From assembly GCA_030374765.1 (NCBI GenBank), contig JARGXX010000109.1, positions 806,001-870,000 of the forward strand: 64,000 bases of DNA, given 5' to 3'. The stretch comes from Agarophyton chilense (lineage: Eukaryota > Rhodophyta > Florideophyceae > Gracilariales > Gracilariaceae). The position numbers were made by a program, and so were the translations under genes. The notes under the pieces were generated by a model. It was not told the origin of the DNA and made no database searches. It saw nothing but the letters and a program-made list of their open reading frames with translations. Below, piece by piece: positions 54,026 through 64,000 of the stretch (its first letter is position 1; each line of letters opens with the position of its first letter).

Positions 54026-54533
54026 TTCTAAAGCGTGGTTTAATGAAGAAGCTATTGAGCTTTTGGAGTGACTGGCCCATTCTCCTGACTTGAATGCTAT
54101 TGAAAATCTATGGAGTATTCTTGTTTACAGGGTTTACGCAGATAATCGACAATATGAGTCGAAAATGCTTTAAAAGAAGCTTTATTAAAAGAATGGGAGA
54201 AAATAGACCTCCAAGTTCTTTACAAGCTCAGCAGAGGCATGCCAAAGCGTTGCATGGCTGTTTTGAGAGCTAATGGATGTAAAACAAAGTATTGATACGG
54301 CCTAGGGGTTCTACAATAAGTAAAATATTAAATCGTGCTTTTTTTTATGACGAGGGTGGAAAACAGTTGATGCGATGTGCTGCAGAAAATAGATATACAG
54401 TGAGAGGGAACGAGCTTTTAGTGATTTAACAAAAAGAATATACACCACCACACGTCACAAAAGACGTGCTTTTGTCTTTTTAAACGGTTCGGTGGACGTT
54501 TCGGGGGTGTGCGTATACTTATGAATAGGACTG
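54026..54533 (+). mobile_element. Second Tc1/mariner copy, inverted and missing its 5' two thirds
   Basis: The plus strand reads KAWFNEEAIELLE, stop, LAHSPDLNAIENLW to the transposase end, then the terminal repeat ending GGACTG at 54533 with TA at 54534-54535. It carries the same TGA before LAHSPDLN as the full copy and an extra single-base deletion in the run after CGACAATATGAGTCG. It abuts the full copy at TA 54024-54025. Confidence 0.88.
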
Positions 54534-54679
54534 TAGTAGGATAATTTGCATCCTCCATCTGACGCGCGAACCATGTTGGCCACAAGATTTACATATACGC
54601 TGTCAGACTGGCTGTACGGCCATTCATCGTCTAAAATAATTCCTCCAAAACCCACTCTTCTGGTTCTCAACCGCACTCA

Positions 54680-56010
54680 GTATCCTACGGACCTTCAAAT
54701 CGATCTTCCGGGATGAGTCCACATGTTGGATCCAACGCCTTCCACTCTTCCTCTCTTCCTCTAAAGATGTGCCTTCTGAGGCTCCATGGAACGCTGTCGG
54801 TTGCGCTGCAGACTGCTGCTCTACCCAGTCAATACCGTTCCTTCTACAGACCATACCCGGGATACTGAATCGCACCGTTACCACAGCCAACCGTGGCTCC
54901 GATTTCGAACGCGGCTCGCGTTTCCTCAGACTGTGTTATTCGAGCTCCATCTCAACGTGCTCAGAGGAGCAATCCACATCTGGCAGATTTTTCTGGACAA
55001 GACCTTCTTGATAATGTAGAACGTTTCGCTTAAGCGCCCTGGTTTAATCCAGTTTCCATTGTCGATAAGGCGTCATTAAAAGAGTATGTATACTGTGTAT
55101 ATTTTATAGATGTCATTTCGGAACACGCGATATACTGCTACGACTGGAAAAGCCATGTCACTTTTCCAGACAACGCCATTGCGTGATCTTCTACGGTAAC
55201 AAAGTCCGAAGCCTGTAACCACTTTCTCATGCTGATATACCAGCATCTGCACCAGTTCATTAGTACAGTTCTCCTCCCACAGGATTATGAACTAGATACC
55301 TGGAAGGCCCGTACAAATATTGAAGGGTACTGGTACATCGAGATATTCGTCGAAGTCGACGTAATCGGTTGGCGCGGTGTACGCAGTGTGCGTAACGCAG
55401 CTCTCTGCTTCCAGCAATTTCTGTTGTGCGCGGAGTTCAGCTTCCTCCGGAAGCGATATATCATTTAATTGGATTATTGCCGCTGGGACCGTTGTATTCG
55501 ATCACGATTGGGCTATTTGGTGCCGTACCCGATGATTGAAATTGATCGCATCCGACGGAACGCGCGCTTCGGGTGCTACATGGGCATACAGAAACAACTG
55601 GTGGCAATCGAGAGTCGTCGTGGTTTCCCTGTGGAGCTTCCCTCAAAGATATCCTACACTAGATCCGCGTTGGTTAACGACCCAACCTCGGGATACTGGG
55701 CAGTGGTTCATACCGAGAGTATCGCCAAGATGGCTGTCTTCCTCCTTCTTGATGCCTATAATATCTTTTCGGTTTGGTACATGTCGTTCAGAAGCGCTAA
55801 GGTAGGCGAGAGAACTCGACCTTTCCCTTTTCCTGCGATTCCGTGCGAACCACGCCGACTTTCTCCATTTTGTGGATTTGATCGACAGCATTGATTGGTC
55901 TCGATTTTCATCTGAACAATCCTTTCGGATACAACGTGAAAGACGTCACTACTATTCTCTTGTGCAAACAGCAAGTGCTGCATATTTCGTCTGGTACGAC
56001 CCCTGAACGC
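54680..56010 (+). pseudogene. Antisense gene aORF of E3
   Basis: Several frames in series carry the whole protein: SKDVPSEAP near 54768 (E1: SEDVPSGAP), DLLDNVERFA, stop, APWFNPVSIVD (about 55003-55060), SHVTFPDNAIA, LLCAEFSFLRK (about 55430), RSRLGYLVPYPMIEIDRI (about 55500-55550), GFPVELPS, and finally NHADFLHFVDLIDSIDWS (about 55845-55900), which matches SNADEAQELIDIIGRVDW of E2. Thus E3 keeps the C-terminal block that E1 lost. The stop in FA-APWF replaces the CAA of E1. Several frame changes make it non-functional. It converges on E3 pol like its relatives. Confidence 0.75.
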
Positions 56011-56699
56011 GCCAGTTGACTCCCTCCGATTGAGCTCTTTTTCTTCGCAAGAACCCCCGTGACATGGCATAGAACCAACTCATTTGATACACATAGGATG
56101 CAAATCCATCAGAAAGCGGAGAGGAACACTAGTAGGAAGTACCGAGAGCGAGGGCTGAACTCGGTTACGAGGACAAGCTCGAACTGACAGGCGCGACGAC
56201 TTTCAACATTCGGTCCGCAGCGGCCGGAGTTACTCAAGAGTTCTCCAAGGGATTTGACCCACAACCGAGTACAATGCCAGTCGAATATCCAAGTTTGGAT
56301 CTACTGAGGTAGTTCCTCTTAGAAGCAAGGGTTTCCCGTGGAACAAGTCGAGGGTGATCGCCCGCAACTTCTCGCGAATATCCGTGACAGCACGTCTTTT
56401 TGATGACCCTAGTAACGGTCCTTACTCAAAACCTTGCCGTGACGTTCTCATACTAGTGTAACTGGTCTGAGGGGGACATCTTTTCTTCATGTTTCCATCT
56501 TGTCTTCCTGTTCTTAGTTCTTTTCGGATTCGAGTTCTTGACATCTTCTTCTATGCTTGGATTTCTCTTCTTCTTCATTTAAGATTTGAGTTTTCACTAC
56601 CTTGGTATCACATACTTAGAAATAGGATGTGCCCATGAGCCCGACCAGCGAAAATTCCATCTCCTCGGGGAGTGTTATTCGTAACCGAATATGATAACC

Positions 56700-58720
56700 C
56701 ACGAGCTTCCAGCGAGGGATATGAGCAATAGGTTTTCATTTATCTGTTCGCGCAGGAAACCCATGCTTATGGATTCGATACAGTAGTTTTCTGGTGTCTT
56801 CATGCTCGCCATGTTCAAATATGCGATCCATGACAGACTTTTGGGCATTTACCAAATCTTCTGCTGTTGGCCTGAGACTCCTGTAAAAGGTTTTTAAACA
56901 CCATGAAGTTGACTCAAACTTCTCTGCGTTAAAAGTTTAAAGCTACGAAGCGTTCTCTCATCGACTAACTGTCGTTCTGCCTGCGAGTGGAGTGTACTCA
57001 CTCCTTGAGAAATATTCTCAGCCCGAGAGCTGTCCTGCTATCCAGGTTTCGTAGGAGTACACTTCCTCTTTCTTCATTCTATTCATGAATGCAAATCCTT
57101 GGGTACATCCGATTCTGATCTTTTTTGGGAGGAACCATTGTCGTTGTGCAGTTCTTGTAGATCACTTGTAGGTGCTTTAGGATCATTCGGGCCAGAACTG
57201 AATTTGTCAAAGAAAAGCGGTGTAACACTTTGAACGGCTACACTCGGGATGGTCTTGACATCTGCTGCCTGCAGATTCGCATCAACAGTCTGCTGCTTCT
57301 CCCCAGCCGGCATATTTCTTTCTCTTTTGGGCGTTGTCGCCTCATTTGCTTTGACTGCAGACGTTCCTGACGAAGGCGCTTGCACCACGACAGGAGGCGA
57401 TACTTCTTCTTCTTCTTCCTACCCGTGCGAGATGAGAGCTGATTTTGGTGGAACAGCGAGTGGCGCTTCACCTGGTTGTTCAGCTTGAAGCAAAAACGGC
57501 ACGTTTTTTTAGTGCTATCGTCTCCCATTTGTTGCGGCCAACTTCTAAAATCTCTTTTCTGCTGTCAGGTTCCATTTCGGTTCTTTCGGGTGTGCCACGG
57601 CGCTTATCCCGATGTTTCGGGAGCTGTCCGTGATCGGCGTACACAACCACCAACAATGGATGATGAGTAGTTTTCTCCTCCACCCGAGCCACTGGTGGCG
57701 GTTCAATGTTTTCAGGATCACTTAGGATGTTACCTTTCTGATTCGCCGCAAATGCATCATCAGCTCCACCAGATTTCTGGACTACTTCTTTTAGGTCAGC
57801 TACGACTTCAACGTGATTGAGCGATAAACTTTCTACTTTTCCACCTATATTGACTACTACAGTGTCATCACTAAGGTCCACCACCTCAAACTGGTCCGCT
57901 ATCGGCAATAACTTACGACCAGATTCATTCTGCTTGTAAGGTTTTCCCACGTGCACGAAAACATGACCTCCTACTCGGAATGCTTAATTTCGTTTTCGCA
58001 TTATAGCTTATTGTTTCGCATATAACGAGCCTGCGTTTTAGATAACTCCTTAGTGGCATCTTCCGATCTGTTCTCCAAGTCATTCCTCCAGTTGAGATGG
58101 TACTTAGCCGGCGGCGGTGTGTCCAATATTGTCTCGTTGTGGAATTATTTTAGTAAAGCCGAAGGGATATATGAGAGCCCTAGGTAAGCCGGTGGCGTCT
58201 CCGGAAAGGTATGCACTTGCGTATGGTACAAAAATCAAAAAGTATCTTTAAGCACGTTTCATTTTTCCTTGTGAAACGCGGTGTAAGGTCGTAGTGCTGA
58301 TATTAGTGTGTGGTTGAAACGCTCCACCTGCCTGTTTCATTTTGGGTGTTAGGTCGTAGTCAAAACGTTTCGAATGCTTATTATGCGGCAAATATTCTGA
58401 AAGTACTTCGCAATGACCCGTTTCCCATTATCTGAAAACAGAACTTATGGCAGTCCATATCTGAAAATCCAATGCTTAGTGAAGGCCTGGGCGATTGCGG
58501 CTGCATTGATTTGCTTCGGCGGCAGAGTCAGCAAGAGCTTCGAGAAGTGGTCGGTGATTACCAATAGGTAGCGATAGCCTCGCCTTGAGCGAGTCAATTC
58601 TCCGAGGATATCAATCTTGACGTATTGTGAAGGAACTTTTGCCTGGATCAATGTCATCTGTTTTCCCTTCGTGTACAGCTTTACACGATGCTACGCACAT
58701 GCTGTACATATATTCACTCT
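56700..58720 (-). pseudogene. Integrase and chromodomain of E3
   Basis: KIDILGELTRSRRGYRYLLVI and TKHWIFRYG (58660-58450) match E1 integrase and retain the Trp that became TAG in E2. The D-E part (about 58430-58300) is recognisable but frame-broken. LLPIADQFEVVDLSDDT and the Pro-rich tail are at 57956-57480. A chromodomain, VMDRIFEHGEHED then GFPARTDK and PIAHIPRWKLVGYH, reads at about 56840-56710. It therefore confirms the chromodomain that is frame-broken in E1. Between it and aORF, 56500-56640 is purine-rich on the minus strand. Confidence 0.8.
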
Positions 58721-59256
58721 AGCCTGGCAGTCAATTGGCCAGGTAGGTTACTAGAAAGCTCTTCTAATAGAATTGAATAACTTCGTTCCTTCTGGATGAT
58801 CAGACAGAGGCTGCTGTAGTGCACCAGATGCCGTTCTCGACTTTTGGAGACACACGGAATCACGATTTGATCATGGTTTTCGACATATATTAGCAGCATT
58901 ACTCTTGAATCGAGTGAAAAGAGAGATCTTCCACCCTGTTAGGACCAGAGCCTATCGACGCACAAAACGTACCAATGTGCTGCTCATTGAGGAGCTCAGT
59001 GCACAAGATTCGATCTAGTTGATCTGAAGGGTCCGTATCCGCTTAGGCAAGAAACGGGTCCGCATCCGAATAATCACCAAGTTCTTCTTGTTCTTGTTCC
59101 TCCGAAGGTTGTCAATCAATATCTATGAAAAAGAGTGTTTTCTCTTCATCGATTTAATGTTGGGTTTCGCCCAATCTTTTGAGTCGCAATGGCGCGCCGC
59201 CTTGGATATTGGCCATTCCGTTCTGTTTTTCACTTAAGAGTCGAATTCAGAAAGGT

Positions 59257-61110
59257 CTAAGGGCTATCGTTTGAAACAACAGGATGGGTCTGTGAATGAA
59301 ATATCCATCGTAGAGACGAATTACTCGTGTTAATTGCAAAATGTTCTCGTTCGAGATACGGTCTCAAAGTGGTTAGAGCCCAAACGACTGCAAGGTGTTC
59401 CTTTTCTGAAAATAAATTCTTCGTCTCAGCTGTGCTCAGCGATTTTGACCAGTAACCAATGGGTTTACGTTCACCATCAGGGTGTGTTTTCAAAAAGACA
59501 AAAACTACTTGGAACAATTCAGAGTCGGTATCCAGTGAGTATGGCCGGCAATGAACGGCAAGCGCCAAGAATGGGTCTGCCATAAATTTGGTCTTCATTG
59601 TGTCGAACACTTCCCTTACATCCGGTCTGAGTAATTCCAGCTGCACTAGCTTTCCTTTACGCAACTTTGCGTTTAGCAGTGTGGCTATATGCGAGTATCG
59701 AGTGTAGTATTCTACTATGTCGGGGAATCCGATAGGTTGGTTTTTCGCGAAGTCGCGGTTGGAACTCATAAGTGAGTGTTATCATCAGCATTGTGATATG
59801 AAGTGGCATCCCACATAGGATGCATAGAGGCAGAATGTATTAGTGGAACACGTGGCGTCATGGGTCGAGTGGATTACCACGGCGCGCGCATAGTTGCGAC
59901 CCTTCCTAGGGGAATGCCATATTGGCAACGGCGCATGTAGTGGCGATCCACCTGGAGGGCTTTACTACCCTTTGTAGCTAGACGTCCATCCGGGACCATA
60001 CCTAGACAGTGGTTTGGCTAAGTGGCTGACCACTGGGTATTATTTAAAATTTTATTTGGGCACTCACCCTGGTACACAGTATATAGTGTACCAGAGGTGA
60101 GCGCCGACTCCAAGTAAAGGAGACAACATGGGCATCATGACTATTCTGTTCCTCGCTTAGGATTCCTTAACCAGAGATCCGGACGAGCTATAATAGATAG
60201 TCAGCCCCCAACCACTTCACGACCCGTCTCGTACCTACGTTCCATCAACGTTTTACAGTTGCACTGTTCACCCTCGCTAGCGAGTAGTGGCCTTACACCC
60301 CACTTCCAGCTCGCTGGTGTTGTAGCTCTACCACCCCTTTTCCTTCGCCGCAAGCGACCCATCGGCAGTCCGAACGCTGTCGCAGGTGTCTGCTCTCTCC
60401 ATTAGAGCGGATACTACATCGAGGAACAAATCATCGGTAAGCGTTGCATAAGCCGAGAAAAGAACGTAATTATTTCTATGTCGACGGAAGTTGAACCTCA
60501 TTGAGAGCCTCTGTTTGTGCTTTATAAACGGAGAGCTTTCCCGAATTCATGACGTATCTCAAGTACTTGACGGTGCCAGCGAACCATTTGCACTCCTTGA
60601 ACTTCAAGGTGATTCCTGAGCTTTGCACTGGTCTGAGAATCTCATCGATATTCTGTGAATGGCTTTCCACATCTTGGAAAGAGATGATCATATCGTCCAG
60701 AAACACTAAACAAAGCTTCCATTTAAATCTTGAGAGCAGGATGTCCAGAGTAGGCTGGGGAATAGCTGGTGCATTTCGTTAGCCAGATGGTATCCTTTTG
60801 AAACGGTAGAGGCCGGCAAGACACAAATATGTGGTCTTCTTCTGGTCTTTTTGTGCTACAGGCTCCTGCGAAAAGCCAGAGTTGGCGTCCAGCATGTTGA
60901 ACACAATTGCTTCTCAAAAAATTTCAAAATTTTCGTCCAGTCGGGTCAACCGGTATGTAACCCAAACTGTAACTGCGATCAATTTTCGACAGTCGGCATA
61001 GTATTTTAAATACCCATCTGATTTTGGAACCAGAACTACTGGCGAGGCCCAAACAGATTGAGGTGCTTCTATGAATCCTTCTCTCAGGATCTTGCTCACA
61101 TTTTTCCCCT
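59257..61110 (-). pseudogene. Reverse transcriptase and RNase H of E3, split by a solo LTR
   Basis: RT pieces: VVLVPKSDG and LIAVTVWVTYRL (about 61050-60950), then FLDDMIISFQDVE with the YxDD box as FLDD and GITLKFKECKWFAGTV (60706-60570). RNase H: LDTDSELFQ, KPIGYWSKSLS and LAVVWALTTLRPYL (59560-59360). The solo LTR 59703-60418 lies between them; deleting it joins FVPRYSHIA in frame with E1. Stops and frame changes are frequent. Confidence 0.82.
59703..60418 (+). repeat. E1-family solo LTR inserted in E3
   Basis: It starts TGTAGTATTC and ends GGATACTACA, with the perfect 5-bp duplication TCGAG at 59698-59702 and 60419-60423. It is about 50 bp longer than the E1 LTR owing to a diverged internal duplication near 59870-59950. 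Orientation is opposite to E3. Confidence 0.93.
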
Positions 61111-61242
61111 CGATCTAATTAAAACGAGATCCTGCTTTGTACGGTGGTTGGGAGATGTAGCAAGACTCTGGAACTAGATCAACCTGATGATCCGTAGCGA
61201 AAATCTCCTTTAACCTCCCACTCTACATGAAGGCGTATTTCT

Positions 61243-63045
61243 TCAGCATTGACCTAATTCTCGATCTGTAGTGTTCTGACATATGTCAAAAGTATAGCTC
61301 ATCAACCAGGCTCTTTGAATCCTTCTTAGCTTTCCATGGATCTCCAGACATAGTTTAAATTCTTCGTCGCTGTCAACGACATGGTCTCGTCTCAATACTT
61401 TTGCAGTAGAAATATGAGAAGGGGCCACCATTTTGGGATGAGATAAAGCTGTTGCAACAACCTGATTCTTGTATATCTGATAATCGTTATAGGTAAAGCT
61501 CCTCAAAAGTTTCCAAACGGTTTTGCCAGGTTCATCCTGAACAGTGTCATTGGCAACTAGCAACCCAAGAGATTCGTACATCCAATTATTCGGTTGAAAT
61601 ACCACTAGACGATGTGGCTCTGTTCTTATTTGATCCCACACTGGGGTCTGAGCCTTCAGCATTGCAGTCATTTCAGTTCGAATATTGGGTGAGACACGTC
61701 TTCGGGGTTTTCCGTACTCCATAGATGGTGAAAAATAAGGAGCCGCAGGGCAACGACGAGGCGGCTTGTGAACACTTCGGACTTTGAACTCAATCATTTA
61801 GATCCATTAGATTCCTTTGCGGGCGAATGGCTTCGACTAACCTTTCGCAGTAAACATATTCTAGTTCCACTGGCGCAGATAACTACTTCTAGACGATGAA
61901 ATCGACAAAGTCTAGGAATCATCCTAATCACACTACAAGTCGAACTGTCCCCAGTGTCTTCACAATATTCTTGTTTGCTTCACGGATGTCCGGGAACGGA
62001 TCGTATTGGATATCATCCAAATCCCCAGGAGCAAGCTTTGATTCCCGAAAAAAGTTCGGACAACACCTATCTCAACGATAGGCGATCGATGAGTGAACGG
62101 ATTTCTGTTAGAGGCGATGTCAGCATAGACCTCATCATTTCTTTTTGAATTTAACGTGAGGTAACTTTGCAGTTTTGACGGACAGGCATAACGTCTCCAA
62201 AGACTGCATAACTCACAGTCCAACTATCATCGCTTTCCGACAGGCGGATTCCTTCCGTACGGCCGAAATTTGGATGGTGTCAAAAGAATCTTGGGCTTTC
62301 AAGCGCTACAGCAGGGAGTAGACCTCTCCCTGGTCGGCAATACGGAATCCACTAGTGCCGACCCCCTAAAAGCTCCCTCACATAGATTTACGACTGCGCC
62401 GGCTTATTCGCCTCAAGGGCCGCTCTTTCTACCGTAAGTACCGTTTGTAGTACTTGACTACTTTGAACAACTGTGTTGTCCTCCCGGCCCATTAGTGTCT
62501 GAGAAAACCAACTTTCGGCTTTCCAATACATGCCGTCGGGTACGCGGCTAGTTTGCTTCTCCGAAAGAGCTTCTCTATTTGTAGTGATACAACTCAGATC
62601 TATTGCGGGAAGCGTGCATTCTGCCTTCAAGAAGTATTTTTTATAACATTAAAAGCACATCATACCTTCACGACGAGTAGTAAACACATACTGTGCCCGG
62701 TAGGCCGTGCGAGTGTCCACCCATCCGGAATTTTCCCGTGGTAAAACCGTGTACGGACATTACATAGGGCGACGGCCCCCCATATACATAAATAGTTCTT
62801 CGTCTTTAGACTCTGAGTGTGATAAATCTACTTCGGGTACGGATGAGTCCGCATTTTTTATTAAGTGTACCGCTTCTTCATGTAAGTTACTCCCACGGGG
62901 TTCCGACAACGAATCTCGTAAGTTTATTGGAGATTCTAGATGTAGCAGTCTTCTGTGCGGATTACTTCCGCGGAGCTCTTCTCCTTACCCCCAAAGGTAC
63001 CAAAAGCCGTTGAGCGGCGTGGATTACAACGTGTTCTGGCTTGCT
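61243..63045 (-). pseudogene. Gag C-terminus, protease and pro-RT linker of E3
   Basis: Gag: NPRRSTAFGTFGGKEK (63040-62990), RLLHLESPI, EEAVHLIKNADSSVPEVDLSHSES and a knuckle reading C-x2-C then AEC, with the final Cys present and the His replaced. Protease: GFKPS-type spacer and a degenerate DTGAGPN block near 62110. Linker: MLKAQTPVWDQIRTEPHRLVV and SLGLLVANDTVQ (61797-61243) match E1. Unlike E1 and E2, E3 has GAA instead of TAA at the capsid-nucleocapsid junction. Gag stops matching at about 63045. Confidence 0.78.
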
Positions 63046-63905
63046 TGCTTGCTGTCTTGACAGTGGCAGCAGAACAACTGTCTGGAGCGGAGTCGGAATC
63101 AAAAGTGGACTCCAGTGGAAGCACGGGAATGCATCTCGGATCATTTTCAAAAGAATAGCTGTCAGGATTGGGCTGTGTGTGAGGCACTTCTACAGGATTT
63201 TCAAAGGTAACTACGTCATTGGATTTGTTCGCATTTGCCTTAAGAGCAATTGTTTTAATCCTTTACTTTTCCATGTCATCCATCTGTCGAAGCACCGATT
63301 GCTGTTGGAGATCCATAAACTCTTTAGCGAGTTTGGGGCTTGTGCCCGGTATAGTACATAGGTTTATACGAGAATTTAGTTCCTGAACATCCAACGCTTC
63401 TTCTCGTATTTGGTTTCACTTCCTGCTCTCCTGTACAAAACTTTCTAAAGCTTGTGCCCCGCGGTTCAATGCCACATTACGTTTCGTCATTTGCACCGTT
63501 CGTTTCGTTTCACAAAAATGCCTGTGTGGAGAGCTCTTTCTCGAACTTGTTTTTCTTTTAATTTCGTCAGCTCTGAACGATAGAGCACTACCTCCTTCGT
63601 TTGTTCCAGAATCGAAACCAGAAAAGATTACGCTAAGTTTCGAAGTAGTGTTCGATTTCACTTCCTCCTTCATTAAAAAAGAATCAGTTGTTTCTTTTCC
63701 ATGTTCTCGTTTTCATCTAAACTACTTCAACATCGTAGGGAAACATCGTCCAGAAGCTCGTTTCTCGCAGCCACAAATAAAAAATTAAAAGTATGAAAGG
63801 AGTACTTACATCTGCTTCATCGGAACCGAAATATGTGCACATTTGTTTTTTTCCCTCTGATATATCAAAAAGCTGATTGTAAAGTGCGGTGACAGCCTGT
63901 GCCAT
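63046..63905 (-). pseudogene. Host gene fragment with an intron, truncated by E3
   Basis: ATG 63905 starts exon 1 (MAQAVTALYNQLFDISEG, to 63810). A textbook donor GTAAGTACT follows (GT at 63809-63808). The downstream minus strand holds coding-like segments: SKLSVIFSGFDSGTNEGG to QALESFVQESRK (63640-63416), SPKLAKEFMDLQQQSVL (about 63330-63280) and PHTQPNPDSYSFENDPR to DSCSAATVKTASK (63187-63055). These are joined by a short intron or frame change. It then runs straight into E3 gag. No family is recognised; the product is hydrophilic and Ser/Lys-rich. Whether the gene is dead or merely ends near E3 is unclear. Confidence 0.4.
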
Positions 63906-64000
63906 ATCGTTATTTTCGGGTTACCGCTGAATTCATGAGCTACCCGTTTCTGGTAGCAGCCCTCCAAAACCCAGATTAGCTTCTTAATGCTACGAAATCT

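Larger units (their letters stand above)
52224..63045 (-). mobile_element. E3: old minus-strand copy of the E1 family, heavily mutated and invaded
   Basis: On the minus strand: truncated gag (63045), protease, RT, RNase H, integrase, chromodomain. The antisense gene then reads on the plus strand (54680-56010), and an LTR remnant follows (52224-52523). The order copies E1 exactly. The 5' LTR, PBS and most of gag are missing. Two Tc1/mariner insertions lie between the LTR remnant and the antisense gene, and a solo LTR sits in the RNase H region. It is much older than E1, judging by stops and frame changes in every gene. Confidence 0.88.

Noticed and set aside
1-64000. CRISPR array, bacterial operons or bacterial replication origin
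   Set aside because: No regularly spaced short repeats, no ribosome-binding-site-led gene clusters; element content and promoters are eukaryotic.

Overview
The window is eukaryotic nuclear DNA. Host genes are sparse, short and mostly uninterrupted. They have TATA-like boxes about 90-120 bp upstream of the start codon and an occasional GT-AG intron. Most of the rest is a graveyard of nested transposable elements. A compact, intron-poor gene style combined with massive LTR-retrotransposon nests fits a red alga such as a Chondrus-type florideophyte. That assignment is inference; the sequence alone cannot exclude another alga or protist.

Layout. 1-5.3 kb: host DNA with a single-exon dynamin-family GTPase (2253-4271) and one weak small gene. 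5.3-6.3 kb: two tandem LTRs and the 3' end of a Ty1/copia element, minus strand. 6.65-11.6 kb: a decayed DIRS-like retroelement, minus strand (gag-like, reverse transcriptase, RNase H, tyrosine recombinase). 11.8-25.7 kb: a Ty3/gypsy element 'X' (minus strand), split by a full element 'E1' (14485-24188) and then partly inverted between LTRs. 26-44.3 kb: a decayed minus-strand gene split by a piggyBac-like DNA transposon (27199-43072). That transposon is split by a reverse solo LTR (target duplication GGTTG), which is in turn split by a full 11-kb Ty3/gypsy element 'E2' (29789-40882, target duplication GCCAC). 44.7-52.2 kb: host DNA with a casein-kinase-1-like kinase, a glyoxalase-fold (VOC) protein and a secreted Cys-rich protein. 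52.2-63.0 kb: an old minus-strand copy of the E1 family ('E3'), carrying two Tc1/mariner insertions and a solo LTR (target duplication TCGAG). 63.05-64 kb: a truncated host gene.

The main discovery candidate is an antisense gene in the 3' region of the Ty3/gypsy elements. E1, E2 and E3 each carry, between pol and the 3' LTR and on the opposite strand to gag-pol, a long gene I call aORF. Its protein sequence is conserved between two LTR families and matches no family I recognise. It converges on pol across a purine-rich spacer. Both intact-length families also share a putative primer-binding hairpin just after the 5' LTR, a -1 gag/pol frame change at an AAAAC-TAA end of gag followed by a stem-loop, a C-terminal chromodomain and a GGGGGGTA polypurine tract. 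Every autonomous element in the window is disabled, mostly by nonsense mutations of the kind C-to-T transitions would make.

All assignments come from reading translated sequence and repeats by eye. No database search was run.
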